Shown here one piece after another: positions 46,290-54,881 of a DNA stretch of 64,000 nucleotides (positions are counted from its first letter, which is position 1; every line of letters begins with the position of its first letter). The stretch lies in contig NZ_CP114065.1 in NCBI RefSeq assembly GCF_027627575.1, positions 1,116,001 to 1,180,000 on the forward strand. Reading direction: 5' to 3'. The stretch is from Kribbella sp. CA-293567. Lineage in GTDB: Bacteria > Actinomycetota > Actinomycetes > Propionibacteriales > Kribbellaceae. The translations under genes were made by a program, and so were the position numbers. Under the pieces are notes generated by a model. The model was given only the letters and a program-made list of their open reading frames with translations. It was not told the origin of the DNA and did not search any database.

Positions 46290-47051
46290 ATGCTGAAATA
46301 CTTTTCTCGGCCTGTGCCCAGAATTCTGGCCATCCTGGCGTTGTTCGCCGCAATGCTCGGCGCCACTGTCACCACCCAGGTAGTGACCGCGACCAAGGCG
46401 CACGCCGATGGCTGCTACACCTGGAACCGCCCACTCAGTCAGGGCACCAGCGGCGAGGACGTCCGCCAGTTGCAGATCCGCGTCGCCGGCTATCCGGGGT
46501 ACGGCGGTCACATCGCGACGGACGGAGTCTTCGGGCCCGCCACCAAGGCAGCGGTGGCGCGCTTCCAGACGGCGTACGGGCTGACGTCCGACGGGATCGC
46601 CGGCGCGGCCACCTTCACCAAGCTCTACGCGTTGCAGGACGACGACTGCACGCCGATCCACTTCACCTATGCCGAGCTGGACGACGGCTGCGGCGGCTCC
46701 GGGTACGACGGTGGCCCGTTGTCCGAGGCGGCGACCAAGGCCAACGCGCTGCAGACGATGTGGCAGCTCGAAGCTCTGCGGCACGCACTCGGCGACAAGG
46801 CGCTCACCTTGAGCAGCGGCTTCCGCAGCATCCCGTGCAACCGCCAAGTCGGCGGTGCGAGCAACAGTGAGCACCTGTACGGCCGGTCGGCCGACGTCAT
46901 CGGGGTGCACTCGTTCTGCACCATCGTCAAGCAGGCCCGGTACCACGGCTTCGGTGGCATCCTCGGCCCTGGATACCCCGGTCACAACGACCACGCCCAC
47001 ATCGACATCCGCAGCAGCAACTTCTGGTCCGCGCCCAGCTGCGGAATCTAG
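46290..47051 (+). CDS. Secreted peptidoglycan-binding M15 peptidase (D-Ala-D-Ala carboxypeptidase type)
   Basis: 253-aa exported protein. A Sec signal (K-Y-F-S-R-P then a hydrophobic run to A-H-A-D) precedes a PG_binding_1 domain (L-S-Q-G-T-S-G-E-D-V-R-Q-L-Q to F-Q-T-A-Y-G-L). The C-terminal M15A zinc fold has S-x-H-x-x-G-x-A/S-A-D as S-E-H-L-Y-G-R-S-A-D and the final ligand in D-H-A-H-I-D. GGAGG precedes the ATG at 46290; a GTG-type start 21 nt earlier is less suitable. It probably trims cell-wall peptides. Confidence 0.9.
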   Translation: MLKYFSRPVPRILAILALFAAMLGATVTTQVVTATKAHADGCYTWNRPLSQGTSGEDVRQLQIRVAGYPGYGGHIATDGVFGPATKAAVARFQTAYGLTSDGIAGAATFTKLYALQDDDCTPIHFTYAELDDGCGGSGYDGGPLSEAATKANALQTMWQLEALRHALGDKALTLSSGFRSIPCNRQVGGASNSEHLYGRSADVIGVHSFCTIVKQARYHGFGGILGPGYPGHNDHAHIDIRSSNFWSAPSCGI

Positions 47052-47061
47052 AACGCTCTGA

Positions 47062-47718
47062 TCAAACCGTCTGGATCAGCTGATCCAGGGTGATGCCCGC
47101 CGGCCGGTCGAGGTGCTCCGCACTGAGACCGGCCGCGCGGGCGCCCAGAACGTCCAGCTCCAGGTTGTCGCCGATCATCAAGGTTTCGGCCGGATCCACG
47201 CCGAGTGCCTCGCAGGTCAGCCGGTACGCCGCCGGCGCGGGTTTGCTGCAGCCCAAGCCGTCCGAGGTGGCCACCACGTCGACCTGATCGGCCAGACCGA
47301 TCGCCGCCAGCTTGGCGTTCTGCTGCGTGGTGGCTCCGTTGGTCAGCACGCCGATCCGCCAGCCGTTGCTCTTGGCAACCTCAAGGGCGCGCCGGGCATC
47401 GGGGAAGGCCTGCCAGCTCTGTTCGTAGAGGGTGAGGAAACCCGCGAACACGGCGTCGAGCTCGTCGTCGGTGGCCGGTACCGGTTGCCCGATCAGCGGC
47501 AGGAAGTCACGCAGCCGCCCGCGCCGCTGGCCCTGATGAGTCAGCCGCCCCTCCAGCCAGCCGTTGAAGTTGCGTTCCTCGACCACGAACCACTTCGCCA
47601 GCAGGTCGTCGGTCAACTCCACGCCGGCCAGGGCCGGAAGCCAGGCGCGCAAGGCCGTGGTGACCGAGGCGCTGTGGTCGAAGAGCGTGTTGTCCAGGTC
47701 GAAGATGACCGCCTTCAC
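47062..47718 (-). CDS. HAD-superfamily phosphatase
   Basis: 218-aa HAD hydrolase with a cap domain. Motif I is F-D-L-D-N-T-L (nucleophile D9 or so), motif II V-L-T-N-G-A-T, and motif III/IV K-P-A-P-A-A-Y and M-I-G-D-N-L-E-L-D. It resembles phosphoglycolate-phosphatase/YjjG-like enzymes. The GTG start overlaps the flavoprotein stop as GTGA, so the two are co-expressed; a link to 2-hydroxyacid metabolism is plausible but unproven. Confidence 0.88.
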   Translation of the reverse strand: MKAVIFDLDNTLFDHSASVTTALRAWLPALAGVELTDDLLAKWFVVEERNFNGWLEGRLTHQGQRRGRLRDFLPLIGQPVPATDDELDAVFAGFLTLYEQSWQAFPDARRALEVAKSNGWRIGVLTNGATTQQNAKLAAIGLADQVDVVATSDGLGCSKPAPAAYRLTCEALGVDPAETLMIGDNLELDVLGARAAGLSAEHLDRPAGITLDQLIQTV

Positions 47719-48866
47719 CCGGACACGACCGACGTCCGGTTGAGTTCGCGGTGGTTGGCGTAGCCGGACAGGGCCAAGGTGAGATCGAGCTCGGCCAGCA
47801 GGCAGCGCAGTACGTGCTCGACTCCGGCCTGGCCCGCGAGCGCGAGGCCGTAGAGGAAGGGCCGGCCGAGCAGCACGGCCTTGGCGCCCAGAGCGAGGGC
47901 CTTGGCGGCGTCGGAACCGGTCCTGACGCCCGAGTCGAAGAGGATCGTCACCTGCTCACCGACGGCGTCCGCGATCGCCGGCAACGCGTCCAGCGCGGCG
48001 ATCGCACCGTCGACCTGGCGGCCACCGTGGTTGGAGACGACCAGCCCGTCGACGCCGTGCTCGGCCGCGAGCTTGGCGTCGTCGACCGAGGTGATGCCCT
48101 TCAGCACGATCGGGCCGTCCCAGTTGTCCCGCAGGAAGGACAGCTCGTCCCAGCCCAGCCCGACGTTGGGGAACATCTGCGCCCAGTGCATCACCGCGGC
48201 CGTCGGGTCCTCGGCGACCGGTTTGGCGAGCTTGGCCTGGAAAGCGGGGTCGGTGAAGTAGTTCGCCAGGCCCTCGCCCTTGAGGAACGGCAGGAAACCG
48301 CGGTCCAGGTCGGCCGGGCGCCAGCCGATCGTGCCGGTGTCGAGGGTGACCACCAGGACGGAGTACCCGTTGTCCTTGGCGCGCTGGAGGAAGCTGAGGC
48401 AGACGTCCTTGTCGGTCGGCCAGTACAGCTGGTACCACTTGCTGTCCGCCTCGATCTGCTCGAACGAGTGACTGGCCTGGGTGGAGTGCGTGTAGGTCAG
48501 CCCGAGCGCGGCGGCGGCCCGAGCGGTCGCCAGTTCGCCGTCGGGATGCGCCAGCGTCTGAACGCCGACCGGCGCGATCAGTACGGGCGCCGGCATCTTG
48601 GTGCCGAGGATCGTGCAGGACAGGTCCCGCTCGGTGCTGCCGCGCAGCATCCGCGGCACGATCCGCCACCGGTCGAACGCGGCCAGGTTGGCGCGAGCGG
48701 TCGAGCCGCTGCCGGCGCTCGGCACGATGTAGCCCATCGCCTCGGCGGACAGACTGCCCGCCGCCTGCGACTCCAGCCGGGACAGATCGGTGGTGATCTC
48801 CGGCAGGGTGTTCTGGAACATCCCCTGCACGTAGATGCTCAGCTGGTGGTCACCGTAGTTCGCCAT
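47715..48866 (-). CDS. FMN-dependent alpha-hydroxyacid oxidase, lactate 2-monooxygenase-like
   Basis: 383-aa FMN TIM-barrel enzyme. The catalytic histidine is in V-S-N-H-G-G-R-Q-V-D-G, and the FMN-phosphate region is F-D-S-G-V-R-T-G-S-D-A-A-K-A-L-A-L-G-A-K. A long insertion loop (W-R-P-A-D-L-D-R-G-F-L-P) is typical of lactate 2-monooxygenases rather than glycolate oxidases. The ATG at 48866 gives the normal M-A-N-Y-G-D-H-Q family start; the upstream extension overlaps the divergent MFS gene and is a shadow. Confidence 0.85.
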   Translation of the reverse strand: MANYGDHQLSIYVQGMFQNTLPEITTDLSRLESQAAGSLSAEAMGYIVPSAGSGSTARANLAAFDRWRIVPRMLRGSTERDLSCTILGTKMPAPVLIAPVGVQTLAHPDGELATARAAAALGLTYTHSTQASHSFEQIEADSKWYQLYWPTDKDVCLSFLQRAKDNGYSVLVVTLDTGTIGWRPADLDRGFLPFLKGEGLANYFTDPAFQAKLAKPVAEDPTAAVMHWAQMFPNVGLGWDELSFLRDNWDGPIVLKGITSVDDAKLAAEHGVDGLVVSNHGGRQVDGAIAALDALPAIADAVGEQVTILFDSGVRTGSDAAKALALGAKAVLLGRPFLYGLALAGQAGVEHVLRCLLAELDLTLALSGYANHRELNRTSVVSG

Positions 48867-48924
48867 GCTGGATGCTTTCACGTCCGGCCGCGAGGACTCA
48901 ACGGTCCGGATGCGACAATCAGGT

Positions 48925-50136
48925 GTGACAAGTTCGATGACTCCTGACAATCCGCCGACCTCGCGGCATGTCGGCCTGGCGCTGCTGGCGCTGGCGACCG
49001 GCGGGTTCGCGATCGGGACCACCGAGTTCGTCACGATGGGGCTGCTGCCGCAGATCGCCGACGGGGTGGAGATCTCGATCCCGACGGCCGGGCACATCGT
49101 CGCGGCGTACGCGATCGGGGTGGTGGTCGGGGCGCCGGTGATCGCGGCGCTCGGCGCGCGGACCGGGCGCAAGCGGCTGTTGCTCGGGCTGATGGCGGTC
49201 TTCGTGCTCGGCAACCTGCTGTCGGCTGTTGCCAACAGCTACGAACTGCTGATGGCGGCGCGGTTCCTGACCGGCCTGCCGCACGGGGCGTTCTTCGGTA
49301 TCGGGGCGGTGGTCGGCGCGTCGATGGTGCCGGTGAACCGGCGGGCCTGGGCGGTCTCGATGATGATGGTCGGGCTGCCGGTGGCCAACATCGTCGGCGT
49401 ACCGGTGACCACGCTGCTCGGGCAGAAGTACGGCTGGCAGTTGCCGTTCGTTGCCGTCGGCATCCTCGGGTTGCTGACCCTGGTCGCGGTCTGGTTCTGG
49501 GTCGGGCCGCAGCGGGTCGGCAACGACGTGAACGTCCGCAGCGAGCTGAGCGCGCTGGCCAAGCCGCAGGTGTGGATGGCGTTGCTGGTCGGCATGGTGG
49601 GCTTCGGCGGGATGTTCGCGACGTACTCGTACATCACGCCGACGATGACCGAGCTGGCCGGGTTCAGCGAGGCGGCGGTGACGATCGTGCTGGCCGTCTA
49701 CGGCATCGGCATGACCGGCGGCACCCTGGTCGGCGGCCGGCTGGCCGACCGCGCGCTGATGCCGAGCCTGTACGGCGGACTGGTCGCGGTCACCATCGTC
49801 CTCGGGACCTTCGGCTGGCTGGCCCAGAGCAAGGCGGGCGCGCTGATCGCCGTTTTCGCGATGGGCTTCAGTGCCAGCATCCTGATCCCGGCGCTGCAGA
49901 CCCGGCTGATGGACGTCGCCCACGAGGGACAGTCGCTGGCGGCTTCGCTCAACCACTCCACCCTCAACGTCGCCAACGCCCTCGGCGCCTGGCTCGGCAG
50001 CGTCGTACTGTCGGCCGGGTATGGCTACGAGTGGCCCAGCCGGGTCGGCGCCGTCCTGGCCGTCGCGGGGCTGGTACTGGCGCTCGTCTCGGGGCAAATG
50101 GATCGCAGGAGCGCCAGGACAACTGTCTCCGCCTGA
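48925..50136 (+). CDS. MFS transporter, DHA1/AraJ-type exporter
   Basis: Twelve-helix efflux protein (about 403 aa). The N-terminal G-G-F-A-I-G-T-T-E-F-V and the loop-2 motif A-L-G-A-R-T-G-R-K-R-L match AraJ/Cmr-type sugar or chloramphenicol exporters. Three in-frame starts are possible: ATG 48910, GTG 48925 and ATG 48937. I chose GTG 48925 because GACAAT at 48913-48918 could be a -10 box giving a leaderless message. Divergent from the flavoprotein gene. Substrate unknown. Confidence 0.85.
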   Translation: MTSSMTPDNPPTSRHVGLALLALATGGFAIGTTEFVTMGLLPQIADGVEISIPTAGHIVAAYAIGVVVGAPVIAALGARTGRKRLLLGLMAVFVLGNLLSAVANSYELLMAARFLTGLPHGAFFGIGAVVGASMVPVNRRAWAVSMMMVGLPVANIVGVPVTTLLGQKYGWQLPFVAVGILGLLTLVAVWFWVGPQRVGNDVNVRSELSALAKPQVWMALLVGMVGFGGMFATYSYITPTMTELAGFSEAAVTIVLAVYGIGMTGGTLVGGRLADRALMPSLYGGLVAVTIVLGTFGWLAQSKAGALIAVFAMGFSASILIPALQTRLMDVAHEGQSLAASLNHSTLNVANALGAWLGSVVLSAGYGYEWPSRVGAVLAVAGLVLALVSGQMDRRSARTTVSA

Positions 50137-50202
50137 CAGATCAGGGGCGGCTCCGGGTGGCGCCTGAGCCGGGATCTTTCGGTGGGTTGGTTGGATGGGG
50201 GT

Positions 50203-51450
50203 ATGGCGACCTTGACCTTGAGCGGCCCGGACCTGGAACGCCGGCGCGGGCTGCGGCAGATGCGGGCGGTGGCACTGTCGCTGCTGGTGCTGGCGGCGGT
50301 GGTCTACGTGCTGACTCTGCACGACACCGGCGCATGGGGATATGTGAACGCGGCCTCCGAGGCGGCGATGGTCGGCGCGCTGGCGGACTGGTTCGCGGTC
50401 ACCGCGCTGTTCCGCCATCCGCTCGGGCTGCCGATCCCGCACACGGCGATCGTGCCGACCCGCAAGGACGCCCTGGCCGAGAGCCTGGAGCAGTTCGTCA
50501 CCGAGAACTTCCTGTCCGAGGAGGTGATCGGCGAGAAGATGCGGACCGCGGAGGTGAGCCGCCGGGCCGGCGAATGGCTCGCCGTGGGCAACCACGCCGA
50601 GCGGATCGTCGAGGAGGGCGTCCGCACGATCGGCGCGGCCCTGCCGAAACTGGGTGACGACGACGTCACCACGTTCGTCCGCGGCTCGCTGCTGCCGCGG
50701 TTCGCCGAGGAGCCGCTCAGCCCGATCGCGGGGCACTTCCTCGGCTCGGTGGTCGACGACGGGGCACACAACGCGCTCTTCGACCTGCTGATGGTCGAGG
50801 CGTACGACTGGCTGGCCGAGAACCGCGACCTGCTGGCCGAGGTGGTCGGCCCGCGGGCGCCGCGCTGGTCGCCGCGATGGGTCGACTCGCTGGTGGTGGA
50901 CCGGATCCATCGTGAGGCGCTGACCTGGCTGGCCGCAGTACGGGACGATCCGCTGCATCCGGCCCGCAAGGCGCTCGACCGGCTGCTGCTGCAACTCGCC
51001 GACGACCTGCAGAACGACCCCGAGATGATGGACCGGTTCGAGGCGTTCAAGCGGCGGATGCTGACCCACCCCGACATGGGCACCAGCCTGACCGCCGTCT
51101 GGGACGCCGTCCACACCGCCCTGATCGGCGCGATCGGCGACCCGGAAGGCCCGCTCCGCCTCCGCGCCACCCAGAAGATCAAGGACCTCGGCCACCGCCT
51201 GCAGACCGACCAGCCGCTGATCACCAAGGTCGACACCCGCGCCGCCGAAGCCGTCGGCTACGTCGTCCGCACCTACGGCACCGAGATCGTCTCGATCATC
51301 TCCGACACCATCGAACGCTGGGACGGCCGCGAAGCCGCCGCCCGGATCGAACTCCACGTCGGCCGCGACCTCCAGTTCATCCGCATCAACGGCACCATCG
51401 TCGGAGCCCTGGTCGGCCTGATCATCCACACCTTCAGCGAGCTGATCTAG
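50203..51450 (+). CDS. DUF445 family membrane-associated protein
   Basis: 415-aa protein. The N-terminal helix is followed by the family signature A-A-S-E-A-A-M-V-G-A-L-A-D-W-F-A-V-T-A-L-F-R-H-P-L-G-L-P-I-P-H-T-A-I. A long alpha-helical, probably coiled-coil region follows, then a C-terminal hydrophobic helix (I-V-G-A-L-V-G-L-I-I-H). Function of DUF445 is unknown. The ATG at 50203 follows GGATGGGGGT closely. Spaced 66 bp from the MFS gene. Confidence 0.87.
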   Translation: MATLTLSGPDLERRRGLRQMRAVALSLLVLAAVVYVLTLHDTGAWGYVNAASEAAMVGALADWFAVTALFRHPLGLPIPHTAIVPTRKDALAESLEQFVTENFLSEEVIGEKMRTAEVSRRAGEWLAVGNHAERIVEEGVRTIGAALPKLGDDDVTTFVRGSLLPRFAEEPLSPIAGHFLGSVVDDGAHNALFDLLMVEAYDWLAENRDLLAEVVGPRAPRWSPRWVDSLVVDRIHREALTWLAAVRDDPLHPARKALDRLLLQLADDLQNDPEMMDRFEAFKRRMLTHPDMGTSLTAVWDAVHTALIGAIGDPEGPLRLRATQKIKDLGHRLQTDQPLITKVDTRAAEAVGYVVRTYGTEIVSIISDTIERWDGREAAARIELHVGRDLQFIRINGTIVGALVGLIIHTFSELI

Positions 51451-51527
51451 GAATCTGTCAGCCGCCGTGAAGTGGCTCGAAGTACTCCGCGCGACCCCAC
51501 CGCGGCGCACTGATAGGGGCGCGCAAC

Positions 51528-51556
51528 TTGGCAGAGGACCCCTTCCCGAATAGACT
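51528..51556 (+). promoter_or_regulatory. Promoter of the Xre-ImmA-PIN operon
   Basis: TTGGCA (51528-51533), a 17-bp spacer and TAGACT (51551-51556) form a near-consensus actinobacterial housekeeping promoter. Transcription would begin near 51563, inside the inverted repeat that follows. Confidence 0.7.
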
Positions 51557-51582
51557 GAATCACTACGAGGGGAAGTGATTCA
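51556..51582. promoter_or_regulatory. Perfect inverted-repeat operator TGAATCACT-N9-AGTGATTCA
   Basis: Two perfect 9-bp arms separated by 9 bp. It begins on the last base of the -10 box, covers the predicted transcription start and the GAGGGG ribosome site, and ends one base before the ATG at 51584. This is the expected place for autorepression by the Xre protein encoded just downstream. Confidence 0.75.
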
Positions 51583-51583
51583 G

Positions 51584-51925
51584 ATGGATCAGAGAACCGG
51601 ATCTTCGGACCGGATCGAGGCTGCTCGCAAGGCAGCCGGCCTGAGCCAGCGCCAGCTCGCCGAGATGGCCGGTATCGCTCAGGCGACGCTCTCGCGGATA
51701 GAACAAGACATCCGGCCGGCCAAGATGAACGAGATTCTCGCGTTGGCCTGGGCACTTGGCTGCCCGGCGTCCGAGTTGATGGCGTGCTCGGGAGTACGGG
51801 ACCGGCTTGAGTGTGTCGCCCGAGCCACCGAGCAGTCCGGCATGGAGACCATGCGGGGCGAACTGGGGCACTACCTCGAACTGGACGCCTATCTCGAAGA
51901 TCAGGGGATCGCGCCGCAGCTATGA
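51584..51925 (+). CDS. Xre-family HTH regulator (antitoxin/repressor-like)
   Basis: 113-aa protein with an HTH_3 domain at residues 9-60 or so (I-E-A-A-R-K-A-A-G-L-S-Q-R-Q-L-A-E-M-A-G-I-A-Q-A-T-L-S-R-I-E-Q). A small helical C-terminal region rich in Glu and Leu follows. The GTG at 51575 is in frame, but the ATG at 51584 fits the GAGGGG ribosome site. Stop overlaps the ImmA-type gene start as ATGA. It likely represses the operon through the flanking inverted repeat and may be cleaved or titrated by the downstream proteins. Confidence 0.9.
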   Translation: MDQRTGSSDRIEAARKAAGLSQRQLAEMAGIAQATLSRIEQDIRPAKMNEILALAWALGCPASELMACSGVRDRLECVARATEQSGMETMRGELGHYLELDAYLEDQGIAPQL

Positions 51926-52815
51926 CTGCCGAAGATCAGGGACGAGCCCGGGCCGAGGAGTTCCGGGCGGAGCATCGACTCGGGAACGTCCCGCTGCCGG
52001 ACCTCGTCAGTCTCATCGAATTGACGCAGGGCATCGACGTCGCGGTGCTTGACGCGAAGCCGGATGAGCACGGTATGACCATGCGAGACCCGGTCCGCGA
52101 TGTCGTGGTCGTGGCAGTCGCGACGACCAGAAACCCGATGCGCCAGCGAAGTACTCTCGCGCATGAACTGGGGCACGTCTTGTTCCGTGACTTCGGTCCC
52201 GCGACGGCCGGCGGCTGGGATCAAAGGAGTCCGGAAGAGATTCGTGCGGATGCGTTTGCCCGGCATCTCCTCGTCCCGTTGGTGGGTCTGAGGACGATCC
52301 TTGCCGACCGCAACGTTGCTGGCGCGGAACTGGTCTCGGTCTCCGATCTCTCCAACCTCGTGCAGAGATTCAAGGCCTCTCCGAGTCTGGTGACCATTCA
52401 GCTGCACGTGGCCGGGCTGATCGGTCCCGCGCAGAAGAGTGCATGGATGGCGTTGTCCGCCAGAAGTCTGGCGTCCCGCTTCGGATGGTCCGACCTGTAC
52501 GAGGGCTGGCAGCACGAGTCGGAATCGCGGCGCGCTCCACAGCGACTGCTGTCCAGAGCTATTCAGGGCTACATGGCGAACGTGGTCTCGCTCCAGGCCG
52601 TTGCCCGGTTGCGCGGCCTGCCGGCCGAACAGATCGCCGCCGAGTTCGAAGACGCAGGGATCACACCCGTCGTCCTCGAACCGCCTGCCCTGCCGGCTGT
52701 TTCGCCGGACCGGCCCGACACTGACTTCAGTGATCTGGATGCCCTGGAAGACGCCGCCGGTGAGCTTCCTGCCGTGGACGAGCAGGGTGAGGGGCCGGGG
52801 GCGCATGCCGGATGA
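51922..52815 (+). CDS. ImmA/IrrE-family zinc metallopeptidase (COG2856)
   Basis: 297-aa protein. The zinc motif H-E-x-x-H is at residues 81-85 (T-L-A-H-E-L-G-H-V-L-F), with E106 and D110 in E-E-I-R-A-D-A-F-A-R-H-L-L as likely further ligand and support. The family cleaves Xre-type repressors to derepress mobile or stress genes (ImmA of ICEBs1, IrrE/PprI of Deinococcus). The C-terminal half is helical with an acidic, disordered end. The start overlaps the Xre gene and the end overlaps the PIN gene, 4 bp each. Confidence 0.92.
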   Translation: MTAEDQGRARAEEFRAEHRLGNVPLPDLVSLIELTQGIDVAVLDAKPDEHGMTMRDPVRDVVVVAVATTRNPMRQRSTLAHELGHVLFRDFGPATAGGWDQRSPEEIRADAFARHLLVPLVGLRTILADRNVAGAELVSVSDLSNLVQRFKASPSLVTIQLHVAGLIGPAQKSAWMALSARSLASRFGWSDLYEGWQHESESRRAPQRLLSRAIQGYMANVVSLQAVARLRGLPAEQIAAEFEDAGITPVVLEPPALPAVSPDRPDTDFSDLDALEDAAGELPAVDEQGEGPGAHAG

Positions 52816-53435
52816 TCGACCCCACTATCGTCGATGCCGGGCCCGCACTGAATTTCTTCTCGATCAACAAGGAACGTCTCCTCTTCGACGCCATCGGCAA
52901 GATCGCCGTACCTGAAGCAGTTGCCAGTGAGATCACCCGAAGGTCGGCCGGAGACGCACGGTTCCGGGCCGCAGGCGAGGTTCTGGCGAAGCTTTCGAGA
53001 ACCGACTGGTTGAGAGTTCTGTCGGACGACGAGACTCCGCAGTTGGCCGCCGCTGTGCTGCGCATCGACACCCTGCCGATGGCAGAACGGATGAGGCGAT
53101 CGAAGGACCTCGGCGAGATCATGGTTCTTGCGCACGCCGCAGTCCAGGCCGACGCCGGACGTGACGTGGTTGTCCTGATCGACGACGGAGGTGGCGTCCG
53201 TCTGGCGGCGAGTGAAGCCGCCCGGCTCGCTCGGCTGCGCAGTCAGGGCCGCAAAGTCGGGACACTCAGCCTGATGGGCACGCTGGATGTGCTGGAGCGT
53301 GCAGCCGGCCGTAAATACCTTCCCGACCGAGATGCGATGCGTCGGATGTACAGCCAGCTGCGCGGCTGTGACGATGGGCTGGTCGACATCAAACAGACTG
53401 GGTTGTTGTCCAGGCGTGTTTGGTCTGAGGACTAG
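52812..53435 (+). CDS. PIN-domain-like nuclease
   Basis: 207-aa protein of PIN type. The first acidic residue is D8 in I-V-D-A-G-P-A-L-N-F-F; E40 in A-S-E-I-T, E102 in S-K-D-L-G-E-I, and D124/D125 in V-V-L-I-D-D-G complete a plausible active-site set. PIN proteins are typically Mg-dependent RNases, and many are toxins of TA systems. It overlaps the ImmA-type gene by 4 bp, so it is the last member of the three-gene operon; the metallopeptidase/Xre pair may act as its control unit. Confidence 0.8.
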   Translation: MIDPTIVDAGPALNFFSINKERLLFDAIGKIAVPEAVASEITRRSAGDARFRAAGEVLAKLSRTDWLRVLSDDETPQLAAAVLRIDTLPMAERMRRSKDLGEIMVLAHAAVQADAGRDVVVLIDDGGGVRLAASEAARLARLRSQGRKVGTLSLMGTLDVLERAAGRKYLPDRDAMRRMYSQLRGCDDGLVDIKQTGLLSRRVWSED

Positions 53436-53462
53436 CTTCTCGTCGGTCTGTACTCTGCCCTC

Positions 53463-54788
53463 ATGAATGGGACCGGGGGGCCGGACCGCAAGTGGGGCCG
53501 GGTTTGGGTTGTTGGAGCTTCGGTCCTGGCGGTCGTGGCGGCAGGCGGGGTGGCGTACGGCGTACTCGGGCGGGACGAGGTGCCGAAGGCGAGCGTGGGG
53601 GCTTCTGTGACGCCGTCGGCGACCGGGGCGGTGGTGTCGGCCGAGGAGCTTGCCGAGCAGAAGATGGCGGCGGGGATCGACGTTGCGCTCAAGGGGCGGG
53701 CTGCTGCCTTGCAGAGTGGAACGCTGGCGCAGTTTTTGGCGTACTCCGATCCGAAGAACGTCAAGCAGCTCGAGCGCGACCGGCAGGTGTTCGCCAATCT
53801 GCGGTTGATCGGGATGAAGCAGGTCAGCTATCTGCGGCAGCTCAGCTTCACGCCGGAGTTGCGGCCGAAGCTCGGCAAGAACGCGCGGGCGGTGCGGGTC
53901 AAGATGCTGACGCAGATCGCGGGGATCGACCCGGCGCCGAGGCTGACCCAGCTGGGGTTCGCCCTGGTCGAGCGCGGTGGCCGGTGGCTGGTCGTGGATG
54001 ACGACGACGCGGAGGCGGGGGAACGCGGCGACGGGCGCGAACCGTGGGAGATCGGGCCGATCGAGGTGTCGCGTGGGCGCGGCGTACTGGTCATCTCCTC
54101 GCCGGGCGACGGGGAGAACGGCCGGCGGCTGGTGAAGGAGGCACTGGCGGCGGTGCCTGCGGTCCAGGCCGCCACCAAGCGTGCTCAGGCCGGCATCCTG
54201 GTCGTCGCGATGGCCGGAGCGCGCTCGTGGGATCAGACGACGATCACCGGTGGGCACCCGGCCGACGCGGTGGCCATTCCCAATTTCACGCCGACGAACG
54301 CCGAGGCCACGGAGTACAAGGTCACCGCCAGCCGGATCGTGATCAACCCGACCGGGCGGAAGAAGACGGATCGCTTCCTGCTTGCACACGAGTTCGTTCA
54401 CGCGGCGATGGCGCCGCTCGGTGACGGTGCGCCGATCTGGCTGGTGGAGGGCTACGCCGAGTATGTGCAGTACCGGCTCCTCGAGCGGAGCAACTACAGC
54501 GACTGGGTGGCCGGCGAGCGCCGGCAGTTCCGCAGTACGGCGCGGAAGTCGCTGGTGGTGCTGCCGATCGACGGCGTGTTCCACGGCGACTACGACGAAA
54601 GCAGTTACGGCATCGCCTGGATCATCGTGGAGCACCTGGTGAAGAAGTACGGCCAGTCCACCGTCAACGCGTTCTACGCCGAGCTCGCGAAGGGCCTGGA
54701 CGACCCGGCCCTTCGCGACCAGGCCCTGCTCAAGTACTTCAAGCTCACCGACGCGGCCCTGGTCGCCGCGGTGAAGAAGGCGAGCTAG
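53463..54788 (+). CDS. Membrane-anchored gluzincin-type zinc peptidase
   Basis: 441-aa protein with one N-terminal helix (residues 12-36 or so) and an extracellular region. The metal site H-E-F-V-H is at residues 309-313 (L-L-A-H-E-F-V-H-A-A-M), and the third ligand glutamate is in W-L-V-E-G-Y-A-E-Y, the arrangement of the peptidase MA-like group. Substrate unknown. It follows the PIN gene by 27 bp but reads like an independent housekeeping or secreted protein. Its TAG stop lies in the CTAG flanking the MITE-like element. Confidence 0.8.
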   Translation: MNGTGGPDRKWGRVWVVGASVLAVVAAGGVAYGVLGRDEVPKASVGASVTPSATGAVVSAEELAEQKMAAGIDVALKGRAAALQSGTLAQFLAYSDPKNVKQLERDRQVFANLRLIGMKQVSYLRQLSFTPELRPKLGKNARAVRVKMLTQIAGIDPAPRLTQLGFALVERGGRWLVVDDDDAEAGERGDGREPWEIGPIEVSRGRGVLVISSPGDGENGRRLVKEALAAVPAVQAATKRAQAGILVVAMAGARSWDQTTITGGHPADAVAIPNFTPTNAEATEYKVTASRIVINPTGRKKTDRFLLAHEFVHAAMAPLGDGAPIWLVEGYAEYVQYRLLERSNYSDWVAGERRQFRSTARKSLVVLPIDGVFHGDYDESSYGIAWIIVEHLVKKYGQSTVNAFYAELAKGLDDPALRDQALLKYFKLTDAALVAAVKKAS

Positions 54789-54881
54789 GGCGTGTCTCCA
54801 GCCCCTGTGCGTGCTGCGCGGCACTCGGCACGGCACCTCGCCGAGCACCGCTCGCTACTGAACAGGGGTTGGAGACACGCC
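54789..54881. mobile_element. 93-bp MITE-like element with 20-bp inverted ends flanked by CTAG
   Basis: The left end (54789-54808) starts GGCGTGTCTCC and the right end (54862-54881) is its complement with one mismatch (a G:T pair in RNA). The 53-bp centre has no ORF. Direct CTAG copies at 54785-54788 and 54882-54885 look like a target duplication. They supply the TAG stop of the peptidase gene and the TAG stop of korB on the other strand. It could equally act as a bidirectional terminator. Confidence 0.55.

Noticed and set aside
51528..53435. Prophage or ICE remnant carrying the Xre-ImmA genes
   Set aside because: No integrase, excisionase, structural or conjugation genes flank it, and codon use looks like its neighbours.
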